Shown in pieces: positions 1 to 10,360 of a stretch of 64,000 nt of DNA. Where the stretch lies: positions 2,480,001-2,544,000 of the forward strand of contig NZ_CP011452.2 of assembly GCF_001008165.2 (NCBI RefSeq). The letters are read 5' to 3'. Numbering within the stretch: the stretch's first letter is position 1; each line of letters begins with the position of its first letter. The stretch is from Croceibacterium atlanticum. Lineage in GTDB: Bacteria > Pseudomonadota > Alphaproteobacteria > Sphingomonadales > Sphingomonadaceae. A program made the translations under genes and the position numbers. The notes under the pieces are model-generated. The model ran no database searches, was not told the DNA's origin, and saw only the letters and a list, made by a program, of their open reading frames with translations.

Positions 1-1
1 C

Positions 2-2281
2 AACAGCCAGCTCATGGGCCTCTATGCTTCCAACGGGATGCTTTGCACCCAGTGCGAGGCTGAAGGATTCCGCCGGATCACCTTCTTCCCTGACAGGCCG
101 GACGTGCTGTCCACCTATCGCGTGCGGATGGAAGGGCCGAAGGACCAGTTTCCCGTGCTGCTTTCCAACGGCAATTGCGTGGCCGAAGGCGAGGCGGGAA
201 ATGGCCGGCACTGGGCGGAATGGCACGATCCATGGCGCAAGCCTTCCTATCTCTTCGCGCTGGTTGCGGGCGATCTGGTCGCCAATCGCGACAGTTTCAC
301 CACCCGTTCGGGCCGCAAGGTCGATCTCGCCATCTGGGTGCGGGAAGGCGATCTGGAACGGACCGGCCACGCGATGGAATCGCTGAAAAACAGCATGAAA
401 TGGGACGAGGAGACATTCGGCCGCGAATATGATCTCGACCTGTTCAACATCGTTGCCGTCAGCGATTTCAACATGGGCGCGATGGAGAACAAGGGCCTCA
501 ACATCTTCAATACGAAATATGTCCTGGCCGATACCGAAACCGCGACCGATGGCGATTATGATGCGATCGAAGGCGTGATCGGCCACGAATATTTTCACAA
601 TTGGTCAGGCAATCGCATCACCTGCCGCGATTGGTTCCAGCTTTCGCTGAAAGAAGGCTTCACCGTCCTGCGCGATCAATTGTTCAGCGCCGATATGGGC
701 AGCGAGCCGGTGAAGCGGATCGAGGATGTGCGCATTTTGCGTTCAGTCCAGTTCCCGGAAGACAGCGGGCCGCTGGCACATCCGATCCGGCCGGATTCCT
801 ATCGCGAAATTTCCAACTTCTACACCGCGACCGTCTATAACAAGGGGGCAGAGGTCATCCGCATGATGCGGACCATGGCCGGGCCGGAAGCCTTCCGCAA
901 AGGCACGGATCTCTATTTCGATCGGCATGACGGCGAAGCGGCGACCTGCGAGGATTTCGTATCCTCGATCGAGGAAGGGGCCGGGCTGGATCTCGGCCAG
1001 TTCCGCCTCTGGTATAGTCAGGCAGGCACGCCGAAACTGTCCGTCAGGCTCGATCATGCGGGCGAAACAGCCACGTTACATCTCTCGCAGCAGGTGCCGG
1101 CAACGCCCGGACAGGCGGAAAAGAAGCCGATGCCGATCCCGCTGCGCATCGCCCTGTTCGATCCCGAAACCGGCCGCCATGACGGGGAAAAGCTGGTTGT
1201 TCTGACCGAGGCTGAAGCGAACTTCAGCTTTGACGGATTTGCTCGGAAACCGATCCTGTCCATCAATCGCGGTTTCTCCGCCCCCGTTTCCATCGACCGC
1301 CGGATCGATAGCGAGGATCTGGTGTTCCTCGCCGCCAATGATGACGATCCTTTCGCCCGTTATGAGGCGATGCAGGATCTGGTGGTTGGCCATTTGCGCG
1401 AAGCGATTTCCGGCTCGCTCGATCAGGCCGGAATTTCGGCGGGCCGCGCCGCCATCCGCAAGGCCTTGTCCGCGATCCTGCAGGACGATGCGCTGGACGA
1501 TCTGATGCGCGGCGAATTGATGATCATGCCCAGCCAGTCCTATCTGGCGGAACAGATGCTTGTGGCTGATCCGGCGGCGATCCATCGCGAGCGTGAAGGG
1601 CTGAAGGCATGGCTCGCGGGGGAACTGGGCAGCGAATTGCTGGCCCTGCATGATCGGGCCGGTTCGGTGTCTGCCGGCTCGGACGCAGCGGCACGGGGCG
1701 CGCGCAAGGTGCGGGGTCAGGCCCTGGCCTATCTTGCGGCGGGCGACGCGGATCGCGCCGCCAGGCTTGCTTCCGCGCAATATGATGCAGCCGCCAATAT
1801 GACCGAACGGCAGAGCGCCCTCGTGGCGCTGGCCGGGCTGGAAGTGCCCCAGCGTGCCGAACGGTTGAAGGACTTCTACGATCGCTATCGCGGCAATGCC
1901 CTGGTGATCGACAAATGGTTCGCGATCCAGGCGCAGTCGCTGCATCCTGATGCGTTGCAACATGTGAAGGCGCTGGCCGATCATCCGGACTTCACCCTGC
2001 GCAATCCGAACAGGGTGCGTTCACTCTATATGGCCTTTGCTGTGAATCCCCATGCGTTCCATGCGGCCGATGGCGAAGGTTATCGGATGATCGCCGATCT
2101 CATTCTCGCTCTCGATCCGATCAATCCGCAAACCGCGGCGCGTTTCGTGCCGCCGCTCGGGCGCTGGCGCCGGATCGAACCGGGGCGCGCGGAATTGATG
2201 CGTGCTCAGCTGGAACGGATCGCCGCAGCGCCGAATCTGTCGCGCGACACGCATGAACAGGTATCCCGCAGCCTTGGCTGA
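2..2281 (+). CDS. pepN: Aminopeptidase N (M1 family), 5' end outside window
   Basis: M1-family zinc aminopeptidase that removes N-terminal residues from peptides in the cytoplasm. The frame is open from base 2 with no start, so the gene begins before the window; 759 residues are visible and roughly 110-120 N-terminal residues are missing compared with the usual ~870. Visible motifs are the GAMEN exopeptidase signature (near 476-490), the zinc site HEYFHNW (from 584) and the downstream glutamate in [11 protein letters not shown]. The C-terminal half has the alpha-helical DUF3458 character of gamma-proteobacterial-type PepN. The stop overlaps the start of pgeF by 29 bases, suggesting coupled translation. 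Identification is firm; only the N-terminus is unseen. Confidence 0.96.
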   Translation, partial: NSQLMGLYASNGMLCTQCEAEGFRRITFFPDRPDVLSTYRVRMEGPKDQFPVLLSNGNCVAEGEAGNGRHWAEWHDPWRKPSYLFALVAGDLVANRDSFTTRSGRKVDLAIWVREGDLERTGHAMESLKNSMKWDEETFGREYDLDLFNIVAVSDFNMGAMENKGLNIFNTKYVLADTETATDGDYDAIEGVIGHEYFHNWSGNRITCRDWFQLSLKEGFTVLRDQLFSADMGSEPVKRIEDVRILRSVQFPEDSGPLAHPIRPDSYREISNFYTATVYNKGAEVIRMMRTMAGPEAFRKGTDLYFDRHDGEAATCEDFVSSIEEGAGLDLGQFRLWYSQAGTPKLSVRLDHAGETATLHLSQQVPATPGQAEKKPMPIPLRIALFDPETGRHDGEKLVVLTEAEANFSFDGFARKPILSINRGFSAPVSIDRRIDSEDLVFLAANDDDPFARYEAMQDLVVGHLREAISGSLDQAGISAGRAAIRKALSAILQDDALDDLMRGELMIMPSQSYLAEQMLVADPAAIHREREGLKAWLAGELGSELLALHDRAGSVSAGSDAAARGARKVRGQALAYLAAGDADRAARLASAQYDAAANMTERQSALVALAGLEVPQRAERLKDFYDRYRGNALVIDKWFAIQAQSLHPDALQHVKALADHPDFTLRNPNRVRSLYMAFAVNPHAFHAADGEGYRMIADLILALDPINPQTAARFVPPLGRWRRIEPGRAELMRAQLERIAAAPNLSRDTHEQVSRSLG

Positions 2282-3032
2282 CCCGGTCGAAGTTATCCGT
2301 TCATCGGCGCTGGGAACGGTTCCGCATGGCTTTCTGGGCCGGCGGGGCGGCGTGTCGACAGGCGCGGTTTCGGGGCTGAATGCCGGTTTCGGCGCGGATG
2401 ACGATACCGAAAATGTGCGGGAGAATCGCCGGCTCGCGGCAGAAGCCGTGCTGCCCGGCGCGAGCTTCCTCACCGCATATCAGGTGCATTCGCCCGATGT
2501 CGCCGTGGTGGACAAGGCCTGGAAGCATGAGGATCGCCCGCGGGCCGATGCGCTGGTGACGCGCACGCCGGGCCTGCTGCTGGGTATTCTGACCGCGGAT
2601 TGCGCACCCGTATTGCTGGCCGATGCGGATGCCGGCGTGATCGGGGCAGCCCATGCGGGGTGGCGCGGGGCCCATGGCGGCGTGCTCGAAGCGGTAGTCG
2701 CGGAAATGGAAAGGCTTGGCGCCCGGCCTGAAAATATCGCCGCTTCCATCGGGCCGGCCATTGCGCAGCCGAGCTATGAAGTGGATGCGCCCTTTCGTGA
2801 AAAATTCGGCGAAGGGGACGAAATTTTCTTCATCCCGGGGCGGGAAGGGCGCTGGCAATTCGATCTCGAAGCCTATGTCGCGCGGCGGCTGGCGGATGCT
2901 GGAGTCGGCAGGATCGACCCACTCGGGCTGGATACTTATGCCGATCCTGAACGTTTTTTTTCCTATCGATTGGCCACCCATAATGGGGAACCTAATTACG
3001 GCCGGCAGATTTCCCTGATCGGTCTCGCCTGA
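2253..3032 (+). CDS. pgeF: Polyphenol oxidase / purine nucleoside phosphorylase family protein (YfiH)
   Basis: YfiH/LACC1-like protein of 259 residues. Members bind zinc and have been assigned laccase, purine nucleoside phosphorylase and peptidoglycan-editing roles, so the physiological reaction here is uncertain. Visible family motifs: [13 protein letters not shown] near the N-terminus, [11 protein letters not shown] and [14 protein letters not shown] in the middle (metal-ligand Cys and His), SIGPAI..SYEV, and a C-terminal [11 protein letters not shown]. The frame is open further upstream, but ATG 2253 gives the normal family length and lies inside the end of pepN. It is probably co-transcribed with pepN. 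Two-thirds of the neighbouring genes are housekeeping, and nothing here looks transferred. Confidence 0.9.
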   Translation: MNRYPAALADPVEVIRSSALGTVPHGFLGRRGGVSTGAVSGLNAGFGADDDTENVRENRRLAAEAVLPGASFLTAYQVHSPDVAVVDKAWKHEDRPRADALVTRTPGLLLGILTADCAPVLLADADAGVIGAAHAGWRGAHGGVLEAVVAEMERLGARPENIAASIGPAIAQPSYEVDAPFREKFGEGDEIFFIPGREGRWQFDLEAYVARRLADAGVGRIDPLGLDTYADPERFFSYRLATHNGEPNYGRQISLIGLA

Positions 3033-3200
3033 GGATTCCTGTCACAAAGCCGCCAAAAGCCTGTTGGCATGGAGGGATTGCTCGTCTATCAGCCGCGCCA
3101 AGTCGCGCCTCGGGGGCAATTTCGGGGGGCGACGGGTCGAATATTCCTCGGTCTGATGCGGACGAATCGTCCGTTTGCGGCCGGCAGGCAAGGCAAGGCG

Positions 3201-3770
3201 ATGGCAACCACCACTGGCAGTGCGGATACGGACACGCTGGCCACCGAAGAAGGTGTGCGTCGGCGCGATTTCATTAATATTGCTGCGGTCGCGGCGGCTG
3301 GCGTGGGCGGGGTTGCAACCCTGGTCCCGCTGATCAGCCAGATGGCGCCGTCCAAGGACGTGCTGGCCGAATCCACGACTGAACTGGATATCTCTGCGAT
3401 CGAGCCGGGACAGGCAATCAAGGCGGTGTTCCGCAAACAGCCCGTTTTCGTGCGCAATCTGACGCAGCGCGAAATTGACGAGGCGAATGCGGTTCCGCTG
3501 TCCAGCCTTCGCGATCCGCAATCGCTGGAAGAGCGGACACTGGAAGGGCGCCAGAACTGGCTCGTGACGATGGGTGTCTGCACCCATCTGGGCTGCGTTC
3601 CCCTGGGTGCTGCAGAAGGTGAACCGCGCGGCGAATTCGGCGGTTATTTCTGCCCCTGTCACGGTTCGCACTATGATACCGCGGCGCGCATCCGCAAAGG
3701 CCCCGCGCCGACCAACCTGGAGGTTCCGGACTATGAGTTCACCTCCGACACGACCATCCTGATCGGCTGA
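3201..3770 (+). CDS. petA: Ubiquinol-cytochrome c reductase Rieske iron-sulfur subunit
   Basis: The [2Fe-2S] subunit of the cytochrome bc1 complex, passing electrons from ubiquinol to cytochrome c1 on the periplasmic side of the inner membrane. The 189-residue product has a twin-arginine type N-terminus (RRRDFI) followed by one hydrophobic anchor (residues ~25-45), typical of Tat-exported Rieske proteins. The cluster-binding boxes CTHLGC and CPCHGSHYD are complete. The open frame extends to 3069, but ATG 3201 places the Tat motif near the start as in homologues. petB follows after 16 bases and petC after that, forming the classical fbcFBC operon. Confidence 0.96.
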   Translation: MATTTGSADTDTLATEEGVRRRDFINIAAVAAAGVGGVATLVPLISQMAPSKDVLAESTTELDISAIEPGQAIKAVFRKQPVFVRNLTQREIDEANAVPLSSLRDPQSLEERTLEGRQNWLVTMGVCTHLGCVPLGAAEGEPRGEFGGYFCPCHGSHYDTAARIRKGPAPTNLEVPDYEFTSDTTILIG

Positions 3771-3786
3771 GGCAAGAGAACCGACC

Positions 3787-5076
3787 ATGAGCTTCCCCTG
3801 GGCCAAGCATTACGAACCCAAGGCGCCCGTGATGCGCTGGATCGACGACAAGCTGCCACTGCCGCGCTTCGTCTATAATGCGATCGGCGCTGGCTATCCG
3901 GTGCCGCGCAACCTTTCCTATTTCTGGAATTTTGGCGTTCTCGCCGGTTTCTGCCTCGTGCTGCAGATCGTCACCGGCGTGATCATGGCCATGCATTATG
4001 CGGCCAACACGCAGGTCGCCTTCGATTCCATCGAACACACGATGCGCGATGTGAACTGGGGCTGGTTGATGCGTTATGCGCATGCCAACGGCGCCAGTGC
4101 GTTCTTCGTGGTCGTTTACATCCACATCTTCCGTGGCCTGTTCTACGGCTCCTACAAGGCGCCGCGCGAAATGATCTGGCTGCTCGGCGTTGTCATCTTC
4201 CTGTTGATGATGGCCACTGCCTTCATGGGTTACGTGCTTCCCTGGGGGCAGATGAGCTTCTGGGGCGCCAAGGTGATCACCGGCCTGTTCGGGGCGATCC
4301 CGGGCGTTGGCGAACCGCTGCAAGTGTGGCTGCTGGGCGGGTTTGCGCCGGATAATGCCGCGCTTAACCGCTTCTTCTCGCTGCACTTCCTGCTGCCGTT
4401 CGTGATTGCCGGTGTTGTGATCCTGCATATCTGGGCGCTGCATATCCCCGGATCGTCGAATCCCACCGGCGTTGAAGTGAAGAGCGAAAGCGACACGGTG
4501 CCGTTCCACCCGTATTACACGGCGAAGGACGGCTTCGGGCTGGGCGTGTTCCTGATCATCTATTTCGCCTTCGTGTTCTTCGCGCCGAACTATCTTGGCC
4601 ATCCGGACAACTACATTCCGGCGAACCCGCTCTCCACGCCTGCGCATATCGTTCCGGAATGGTATTTCTGGCCGTTCTACGCGATCCTGCGTGCTTTCAC
4701 CGCGGACTTCATCCTCCCGGCAAAGCTGTGGGGCGTGCTCGCCATGTTCAGCGCGATCCTGTGCTGGTTCTTCTTGCCCTGGCTCGACAAGTCGCCGGTG
4801 CGGTCCGGCCATTATCGCCCGCTGTTCAAGTGGTTCTTCGTGGTTCTGGTCGTCGATATGCTCGTGCTGTTCTGGCTTGGCGGTGCGCCGGCTGAAGAGC
4901 CCTATGTGATGTTCAGCCAGATCGCGACTGCCTACTACTTCCTGCACTTCCTGGTGATTCTGCCGATCGTATCGATGGTAGAGAAACCGAAGCCGCTGCC
5001 CTTCTCGATCACCGAATCGGTTTTGGGCTCCGATGAGCAGGCAGTGCTGGGCGACAAGCCGGCTGCGGCCTCCTGA
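3787..5076 (+). CDS. petB: Cytochrome b subunit of the bc1 complex
   Basis: Integral-membrane diheme cytochrome b, 429 residues, carrying the quinol-oxidising (Qo) and quinone-reducing (Qi) sites of complex III. About eight hydrophobic segments are visible. The Qo-site [13 protein letters not shown] motif is present, as are histidine pairs in the second and fourth helices (e.g. MHYAAN and [13 protein letters not shown]) that fit heme ligation. Second gene of petABC: 16 bases after petA and 29 before petC. Length and motifs are normal. The long open frame on the opposite strand is a codon-bias shadow. Confidence 0.97.
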   Translation: MSFPWAKHYEPKAPVMRWIDDKLPLPRFVYNAIGAGYPVPRNLSYFWNFGVLAGFCLVLQIVTGVIMAMHYAANTQVAFDSIEHTMRDVNWGWLMRYAHANGASAFFVVVYIHIFRGLFYGSYKAPREMIWLLGVVIFLLMMATAFMGYVLPWGQMSFWGAKVITGLFGAIPGVGEPLQVWLLGGFAPDNAALNRFFSLHFLLPFVIAGVVILHIWALHIPGSSNPTGVEVKSESDTVPFHPYYTAKDGFGLGVFLIIYFAFVFFAPNYLGHPDNYIPANPLSTPAHIVPEWYFWPFYAILRAFTADFILPAKLWGVLAMFSAILCWFFLPWLDKSPVRSGHYRPLFKWFFVVLVVDMLVLFWLGGAPAEEPYVMFSQIATAYYFLHFLVILPIVSMVEKPKPLPFSITESVLGSDEQAVLGDKPAAAS

Positions 5077-5105
5077 GCGCACGGGATTAAGGGAAAGACG
5101 ACGCA

Positions 5106-5957
5106 ATGACCCGTCTGATTGGTATCGTTGTTGGCCTTGGCTTCAGCCTTGTGGTGTTGCTGGCCTTCGTGACCGGCGCCTATACGGCTGCAACCGAAGG
5201 CCTTGGGGCCGAAACGGCCGAGACCGTCTATTACGAACACCCGATGGAGGTTGAATTCTCGAGCGACGGGCCTTTCGGCACCTTCGATCGTCAGCAGCTC
5301 CAGCGCGGTTATCAGGTCTATAAGGAAGTGTGCGCGGCCTGCCATTCTCTGCGCCATGTCGCCTTCCGCGACCTCGGCCAGCTTGGCTACACCGAAGCGC
5401 AGGTCAAGGCTGAGGCTGCGACCTGGTCGGTTCCCGCCGTCGATCCGAACACTGGCGAAGCGACAACGCAGCCGGGATCGCCGACGGATTATTTCCCGTC
5501 GCCCTACGCCAATGACGTGGCCGCTTCGGCCGCCAATGGTGGCAAGATCCCGCCGGATCTTTCGCTGATCACCAAGGCGCGCCACGATGGCGGTGCCTAT
5601 GTCCACTCGCTGTTGGTGGGTTACGAGGAACAGCCGGCAGAACTGCTGGAACGCTTCCCCGATGCGAAATCGCCGGTTGGCACCTATTACAACCCGTACT
5701 TCCCGGCGCTCAACATCGGTATGCCGCCGCCTCTGACCACGGATGGCCAGGTCACCTATGCCGACGGTACCGAGCCGACGATTGACCAGATGTCGGAAGA
5801 CGTATCCGCCTTCCTGATCTGGACTGCCGAGCCTACGCTCGAAAAGCGTCACCAGACGGGTTGGGCCGTGCTTGGCTTCCTGCTCTTCGCTACGATCCTG
5901 GCCTATCTTGCCAAGAAGCAAGTATGGTCGGCCGTGAAGCCCAAGAAGAAGGCTTGA
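5106..5957 (+). CDS. petC: Cytochrome c1 subunit of the bc1 complex
   Basis: Membrane-anchored c-type cytochrome that accepts electrons from the Rieske protein and passes them to soluble cytochrome c. The 283 residues begin with a hydrophobic signal/anchor (about residues 5-28), then the heme-attachment box CAACHSLR (around residue 77), a probable axial methionine in the GMPPPLT region, and a C-terminal transmembrane helix (WAVLGFLLFATILAYLA) followed by a lysine-rich cytoplasmic tail. Last gene of petABC. apt starts 37 bases downstream, so readthrough into apt is possible. Confidence 0.96.
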   Translation: MTRLIGIVVGLGFSLVVLLAFVTGAYTAATEGLGAETAETVYYEHPMEVEFSSDGPFGTFDRQQLQRGYQVYKEVCAACHSLRHVAFRDLGQLGYTEAQVKAEAATWSVPAVDPNTGEATTQPGSPTDYFPSPYANDVAASAANGGKIPPDLSLITKARHDGGAYVHSLLVGYEEQPAELLERFPDAKSPVGTYYNPYFPALNIGMPPPLTTDGQVTYADGTEPTIDQMSEDVSAFLIWTAEPTLEKRHQTGWAVLGFLLFATILAYLAKKQVWSAVKPKKKA

Positions 5958-5994
5958 TTGTAACCGGTGCCAGTTTCGGGGTTTTCGGGGAGGC

Positions 5995-6534
5995 ATGATG
6001 TCCCCTGAAGACCTCAAGGCACTGGTCCGCACGGTGCCGGACTTTCCGGCCCGCGGAATTCAGTTTCGCGATATCACCACGCTCATCGCCCATGGCCAAG
6101 GGCTTGCCGCGACGATGGATCACCTCGTGGCCTATGCAAGCAAGGCCGATGTGGCGGCCATTGCCGGTATCGAAGCACGCGGCTTTATCTTCGGTGCAGC
6201 CATCGCTGCCCGGATGGGCTTGGGCTTCATCCCGTTGCGCAAGGCGGGAAAGCTGCCCGTGCCTTCGATCGGGATCGATTATGATCTCGAATATGGTAAG
6301 GCGCGCATCGAACTCGATCCCGGCGCGGTAGACGAAGGTGGCCGCGTTCTTCTGGTGGACGATCTTCTGGCGACTGGCGGGACAGCCAAGGCAGGGGCTG
6401 CCCTGTTACGTCAGGCAGGGGCCGTGGTCGATCATGCGCTCTTTGTTATCGACCTGCCCGAACTTGGCGGCGGCAATCTGCTGCGGGAAAACGGCATCGA
6501 AGTATCTGCCCTGATGCAGTTTGCGGGGCATTGA
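5995..6534 (+). CDS. apt: Adenine phosphoribosyltransferase
   Basis: Salvages adenine by condensing it with PRPP to AMP. 179 residues, the normal length. Type I PRTase fold with the PRPP-binding loop VLLVDDLLATGGTAKAG near residue 118 and the APT-typical GIEARGFIFGAA segment. The start is one of two adjacent ATG codons (5995 and 5998) behind a GGGGAGG Shine-Dalgarno sequence. Together with prs further along, it belongs to PRPP-dependent nucleotide metabolism. No unusual features. Confidence 0.95.
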   Translation: MMSPEDLKALVRTVPDFPARGIQFRDITTLIAHGQGLAATMDHLVAYASKADVAAIAGIEARGFIFGAAIAARMGLGFIPLRKAGKLPVPSIGIDYDLEYGKARIELDPGAVDEGGRVLLVDDLLATGGTAKAGAALLRQAGAVVDHALFVIDLPELGGGNLLRENGIEVSALMQFAGH

Positions 6535-6613
6535 TCGCAAAGTTTCGGAACGCATTTTTGCGCCGGTGATTTGCTAATCGGACCGACTTCGTGCGACGGT
6601 CATTTTTCATCGA

Positions 6614-8470
6614 ATGGAAGAACAGGCTCTCGTAATTGCCCTGGTGGGCGTCCTGGGCATCGGAGCCCAATGGGTGGCGTGGCGTACAGGCTGGCCAGCC
6701 ATCGTGCTCATGCTTGCGGCCGGCTTCCTCGCCGGGCCGATTTTTCACGTAATCAACCCGGACGAAGCCTTTGGTTCCATGCTGGAGCCGATGATATCGA
6801 TCGGCGTTGCCCTGATCCTGTTCGAAGGCGGCCTCAGTCTCGATTTCCGTGAGCTCAAGAAATATGGCCGCGCCGTGTCTAGGCTTGTGCTGCTGGGTGT
6901 CCCGCTCGCCTGGCTGTTCGGCTCGCTAGCCGCTTATTATGTCGCCGGCCTGGTCTGGCCGGTTGCGATTCTCTTCGCCGGCATCCTTGTCGTAACGGGC
7001 CCGACTGTGGTCCTGCCGTTGCTGCGCCAGTCCAATGTGAAGCAGCGACCTGCCGCAATGTTGAAGTGGGAAGCGATCGTCAACGACCCGTTCGGGGCAC
7101 TTTGCGCCGTCATTGCCTACGAATATTTTCGGCTTTCAGCCGATGGTGCGACCGTGTTCGAAGTGGTGCCCCCGATGATCATCGCGGCGGCACTGTCCGG
7201 CCTGATCGGCTATGCTGCGGCATGGATCATTGCCTGGTCCTTCCCGCGCGGTCTGGTGCCGGAATATCTGAAAGTCCCCGTCCTGCTTGTCGCCGTGGTC
7301 GGCGTGTTCGTGCTCTGCAATATGGTGGAGCATGAGGCCGGCCTGCTTGCTGTGACAGTCATGGGCGTGGCCCTTGCCAATATGAATGTTACCAGCCTGC
7401 GAAGCATTCATCCTTTCAAGCAGAATATCGCCGTGCTGCTCGTATCGGGCATTTTCGTGCTTCTTTCGGCCAGCCTCGATTTTGAACAATTGCGCACATT
7501 CGAATGGCGCTTCGGCCTGTTCCTGCTTGCCGTGCTGTTCCTGGTGCGCCCGGCCACGATCCTGCTCAGCCTGCTGTTCAGCGATATTCCGTGGAACGAG
7601 CGCTTGTTCCTCGCCTGGATCGCGCCGCGCGGCATCGTGCTGGTCGCGATTTCCGGCCTGTTCGCCCTGCGCCTCAACGAACTCGGCTATGCCGACGGTT
7701 CAATCCTGATCGGGCTGAGCTTCGCAGTCGTGGTCGCCACGATCGTCGCACATGGTTTCACCGCCAACATCGTGGCGCGGCTGCTGAACGTAACGGGGGT
7801 TGAAAGGCCAGGCCTGCTTATCGTGGGGGCGACGCCATGGGCCATCGCGCTTGCCAAGCAGATGCATGATCTGGGCACCCCGGTCCTGCTGGTCGATTCC
7901 AGCTGGGGGCGGCTTCAGCCCGCGCGCGCATCAGGCATACCGACCTATCACGGGGAGATCCTGAACGAGGCGACGGAGCATAATATCGACCTGGGCCATT
8001 TCCAGGTCCTGGTCGCTGCCACGGACAACGAAGCCTATAACGCGCTCGTCTGTTCGGAATTCGCCCATGATATCGGAACCGATTCGGTCTATCAGATCGG
8101 GGAAGCGGAAGATGATGGCGATCACCGCAAGCTGCCCTCCTCGCTCAAGGGGCGTGCGCTGTTTTCATCCGGTCTCGGCGTGGCGGATCTGCACAAGCGG
8201 CAGATGGAAGGCTGGGTGTTCCGCCGCACCAAATTGTCTGACCGTTTCAATGTTGAAGACGCCAGGGAAACGCTGCCCGAAGCGGCCAATATGCTGCTTT
8301 TGCTGAAGCCTGACGGGAAAATGCGTTTCTTCACTCACGCCAGTGCACCCGAACCCCAGGCGGGCGATACGATCGTGAGCTATTCGCCGCCGCGCCGGAA
8401 GACGCCGGAGGAGGCCGCCGCCAGGAAGGCGGCCAAGACCTCTGCTGCGTCCAGATCCGCGGCCACGTAA
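6614..8470 (+). CDS. CPA1/NhaP-type cation:proton antiporter with C-terminal TrkA-like domain
   Basis: Probable Na+(K+)/H+ exchanger of the inner membrane, 618 residues. The first ~390 residues hold about a dozen hydrophobic helices, including the ion-site region EAIVNDPFGALCAV with the Asn-Asp-Pro pair characteristic of NhaP-like CPA1 antiporters, and the unwound-helix motif VTGPTVVLPLL. Residues ~400-520 look like a Rossmann TrkA_N/RCK regulatory domain (GLLIVGATPWAIALAKQM). The tail is Ala/Lys-rich and soluble. No strong ribosome-binding site precedes ATG 6614. The next gene starts 10 bases after the stop. Which cation is carried cannot be read from sequence. Confidence 0.88.
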   Translation: MEEQALVIALVGVLGIGAQWVAWRTGWPAIVLMLAAGFLAGPIFHVINPDEAFGSMLEPMISIGVALILFEGGLSLDFRELKKYGRAVSRLVLLGVPLAWLFGSLAAYYVAGLVWPVAILFAGILVVTGPTVVLPLLRQSNVKQRPAAMLKWEAIVNDPFGALCAVIAYEYFRLSADGATVFEVVPPMIIAAALSGLIGYAAAWIIAWSFPRGLVPEYLKVPVLLVAVVGVFVLCNMVEHEAGLLAVTVMGVALANMNVTSLRSIHPFKQNIAVLLVSGIFVLLSASLDFEQLRTFEWRFGLFLLAVLFLVRPATILLSLLFSDIPWNERLFLAWIAPRGIVLVAISGLFALRLNELGYADGSILIGLSFAVVVATIVAHGFTANIVARLLNVTGVERPGLLIVGATPWAIALAKQMHDLGTPVLLVDSSWGRLQPARASGIPTYHGEILNEATEHNIDLGHFQVLVAATDNEAYNALVCSEFAHDIGTDSVYQIGEAEDDGDHRKLPSSLKGRALFSSGLGVADLHKRQMEGWVFRRTKLSDRFNVEDARETLPEAANMLLLLKPDGKMRFFTHASAPEPQAGDTIVSYSPPRRKTPEEAAARKAAKTSAASRSAAT

Positions 8471-8480
8471 AGGAGAGACG

Positions 8481-9131
8481 ATGAAACTCGATCCGCGAAG
8501 AACCGCCGTGCTGGCCGCTGCCGCGCTGCTGGCGCTTTCGGGATGCAAGATTAAGGATGACGGCGAGGCACAGCCGCAACCGGAACCCGCCGCAACCGCG
8601 ACGCCGGAACCCGAGGCAACGGCCAGCGAAACCCCTGCCGCTTCCATTATCCGCCCCGATGTCACGCCTACTCCGGTGCTGGATCTGCCGCCCGCCCCTG
8701 TCGAGGAAACGGTGCCCTTCCCCCAGGGGGGATATGAGCTGAATGAAGACGCCCGGCGGGTGCTGGCCCGGGTGATGGAATCCGATGCCCTGGCTGAAGG
8801 CTGGCCCATCGTGCTGCGCGGCCACACCGATTCCGAAGGAACGGATAGCGGAAATCTCATCGCATCGGAAAAGCGGGCGGAAACCGTGGCTGCCTGGCTG
8901 GTGGACAATGGCGTAGGCCATGAAAGGATTGAAATCATTGCCTTGGGCGAACAGCGCCCGGTGGCACCGAATGCGAAGCTGGACGGCACGCCGGACGAAG
9001 CCGGCCGCGCGCGTAACCGCCGCGTGGACATCTGGATCGGCCCGGCCGGCACCAATCCGGAAGCACCGCCCGCTGAAGAAGAAGCCGGGCCTGAAGCAGC
9101 GAAAGAGGGTGGCAGGTCCGAGGGTGCTTGA
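8481..9131 (+). CDS. OmpA-family lipoprotein, peptidoglycan-associated
   Basis: Outer-membrane lipoprotein with a peptidoglycan-binding domain, 216 residues. The signal peptide ends in the lipobox LSGC (Cys about residue 22). A Pro/Glu/Thr-rich linker of ~55 residues follows, then an OmpA-like domain (about residues 75-190) with the LRGHTDSEGT and NRRVDIWIG segments that supply the peptidoglycan-contacting Asp and Arg. An acidic Ala/Glu-rich tail ends the protein. GGAGAG precedes ATG 8481. It sits 10 bases behind the antiporter and is probably co-transcribed. It is not canonical Pal, since the tol genes are absent here. Confidence 0.85.
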   Translation: MKLDPRRTAVLAAAALLALSGCKIKDDGEAQPQPEPAATATPEPEATASETPAASIIRPDVTPTPVLDLPPAPVEETVPFPQGGYELNEDARRVLARVMESDALAEGWPIVLRGHTDSEGTDSGNLIASEKRAETVAAWLVDNGVGHERIEIIALGEQRPVAPNAKLDGTPDEAGRARNRRVDIWIGPAGTNPEAPPAEEEAGPEAAKEGGRSEGA

Positions 9132-9168
9132 CGGATAGCCGTCAGCAGTGGCAATTGGCCGGGCCCGA

Positions 9169-9242
9169 GCGGGTATAGCTTAGTGGTAAAGCCCCAGCCT
9201 TCCAAGCTGGTTATGCGGGTTCGATTCCCGCTACCCGCTCCA
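9169..9242 (+). tRNA. tRNA-Gly (anticodon UCC)
   Basis: A 74-base cloverleaf including encoded CCA. The acceptor arm GCGGGTA pairs with TACCCGC, and the D arm is TAGCTTAGTGGTAAAGC. The anticodon stem CCAGC/GCTGG encloses the loop CTTCCAA, giving anticodon TCC. The T arm GCGGG-TTCGATT-CCCGC is canonical. It reads GGA and GGG codons. No integrase gene or duplicated 3' end was found next to it. Confidence 0.97.
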
Positions 9243-9485
9243 GCCTTCCCCATTCTTGAAAATCGGAAGCCCTTGGAAATCGCCGGAATCCGGCGGAAAA
9301 GTGCAGTTCCGGGATAAATTTGCCCGCGCACTGCGCTCTGGCGCGCGGGGTTTGACGGTTCCTTTCGCCTGTTCGGCCTCCGGTATTCGATTCCGTCTCC
9401 AGCCCGGCCGGTGCGGCTCTTTGCGCCGCGATTGCCGGACGATAGCTTGCCCCTTCTTCTTTGCCTGCTGTCGATGGAGCCAAGC

Positions 9486-10358
9486 ATGAGACGATTCCTG
9501 GCGGGTCTGGGCCTGCTGACGGCCATTGTGGCGGCACCCGCTTCTGGGCAGGAGGAGCCGCGCCAGCGCGTGGCCATAAATTTTTCTGGCAAGGTCGGCG
9601 ATGAGGTTTTCGCCTGCGGGCAGAGCTATGCCGGTCTGGGAACGCCTGCATCCACGGCGACACCTGCCGATTTCCGCTTCTATGTCTCTTCCGTGGCGTT
9701 GATCGACGGGGATGGGGCCGCCGTGCCGCTCGCTCTCGATCAGGATGGCATCTGGCAATATTCAAATGTCGCCATGATCGATCTGGAAGACGGGCAGGGC
9801 CCGTGCCTCAGCGGTAATGCCGGAACCAATGCCCGCGTCGTGGGCACGGTTCCTGACGGCGATTATCGCGGGATCGAACTGGAGATCGGCATACCTTTCG
9901 ATCTCAATCACAACGATCCCTCCCTCGCACCCGCTCCGCTGAACTACACGGCGATGTTCTGGGTCTGGCGGACCGGATATCGATTCCTGAAGGTCGATCT
10001 GCAAGGAAAGCCCACGGGCCATGGCCACGCGATGCACGCCAATGCGTCAGGCTATGCCATGCATGTGGGCAGCACGGGCTGCGAAGGGCCCGCCCCTACG
10101 GAAAGGCCCGCCGAACCATGCCAGAGGCCGAACCGCGTCAAAGTCCGGTTCGATGATTTCGATCCGGCCAGCAATGTGGTGGTCGCCGATCTCGCCAGGC
10201 TGCTGCAATACAGCAATCTCCAGTTTAACGAGCCGGACACGGCGCCGGGCTGCATGGGCGATCCCGCCGATAGCGATTGCGCCGGTGTCTATCGTGCGCT
10301 GGGCCTCCCATTCGGGGGCCATCCGGGTTGGGAACAGGTATTCCTGAGGGCTGAATAG
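9486..10358 (+). CDS. MbnP-like metallo-mystery-pair copper-binding protein
   Basis: Exported protein of 290 residues resembling the four-Cys metallo-mystery-pair family (TIGR04052), whose characterised member MbnP binds copper after a tryptophan is oxidised to kynurenine by its diheme partner. Seen here: a signal peptide (MRRFLAGLGLLTAIVAAPASG), an early FACGQSY cysteine, further cysteines in GPCLSGN, STGCEGP, EPCQRP and APGCMGD, a tryptophan in DGIWQYSNVAMIDLEDG, and the His-rich GHGHAMHANASGYAMHVGS stretch. ATG 9486 has GGAG six bases upstream; earlier in-frame starts lack a signal-peptide start. The diheme partner begins two bases after the stop. No methanobactin genes are visible. Family assignment is from memory of the motifs. 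Confidence 0.82.
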   Translation: MRRFLAGLGLLTAIVAAPASGQEEPRQRVAINFSGKVGDEVFACGQSYAGLGTPASTATPADFRFYVSSVALIDGDGAAVPLALDQDGIWQYSNVAMIDLEDGQGPCLSGNAGTNARVVGTVPDGDYRGIELEIGIPFDLNHNDPSLAPAPLNYTAMFWVWRTGYRFLKVDLQGKPTGHGHAMHANASGYAMHVGSTGCEGPAPTERPAEPCQRPNRVKVRFDDFDPASNVVVADLARLLQYSNLQFNEPDTAPGCMGDPADSDCAGVYRALGLPFGGHPGWEQVFLRAE

Positions 10359-10360
10359 GC

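Noticed and set aside
3739-5106. 455-codon minus-strand open frame over petB
   Set aside because: Shadow of petB codon bias; no start signal or domain.
9169-9485. tRNA-Gly as an integration site for the metallo-mystery pair
   Set aside because: No integrase, no repeat of the tRNA 3' end downstream, and base use of the pair resembles its neighbours.
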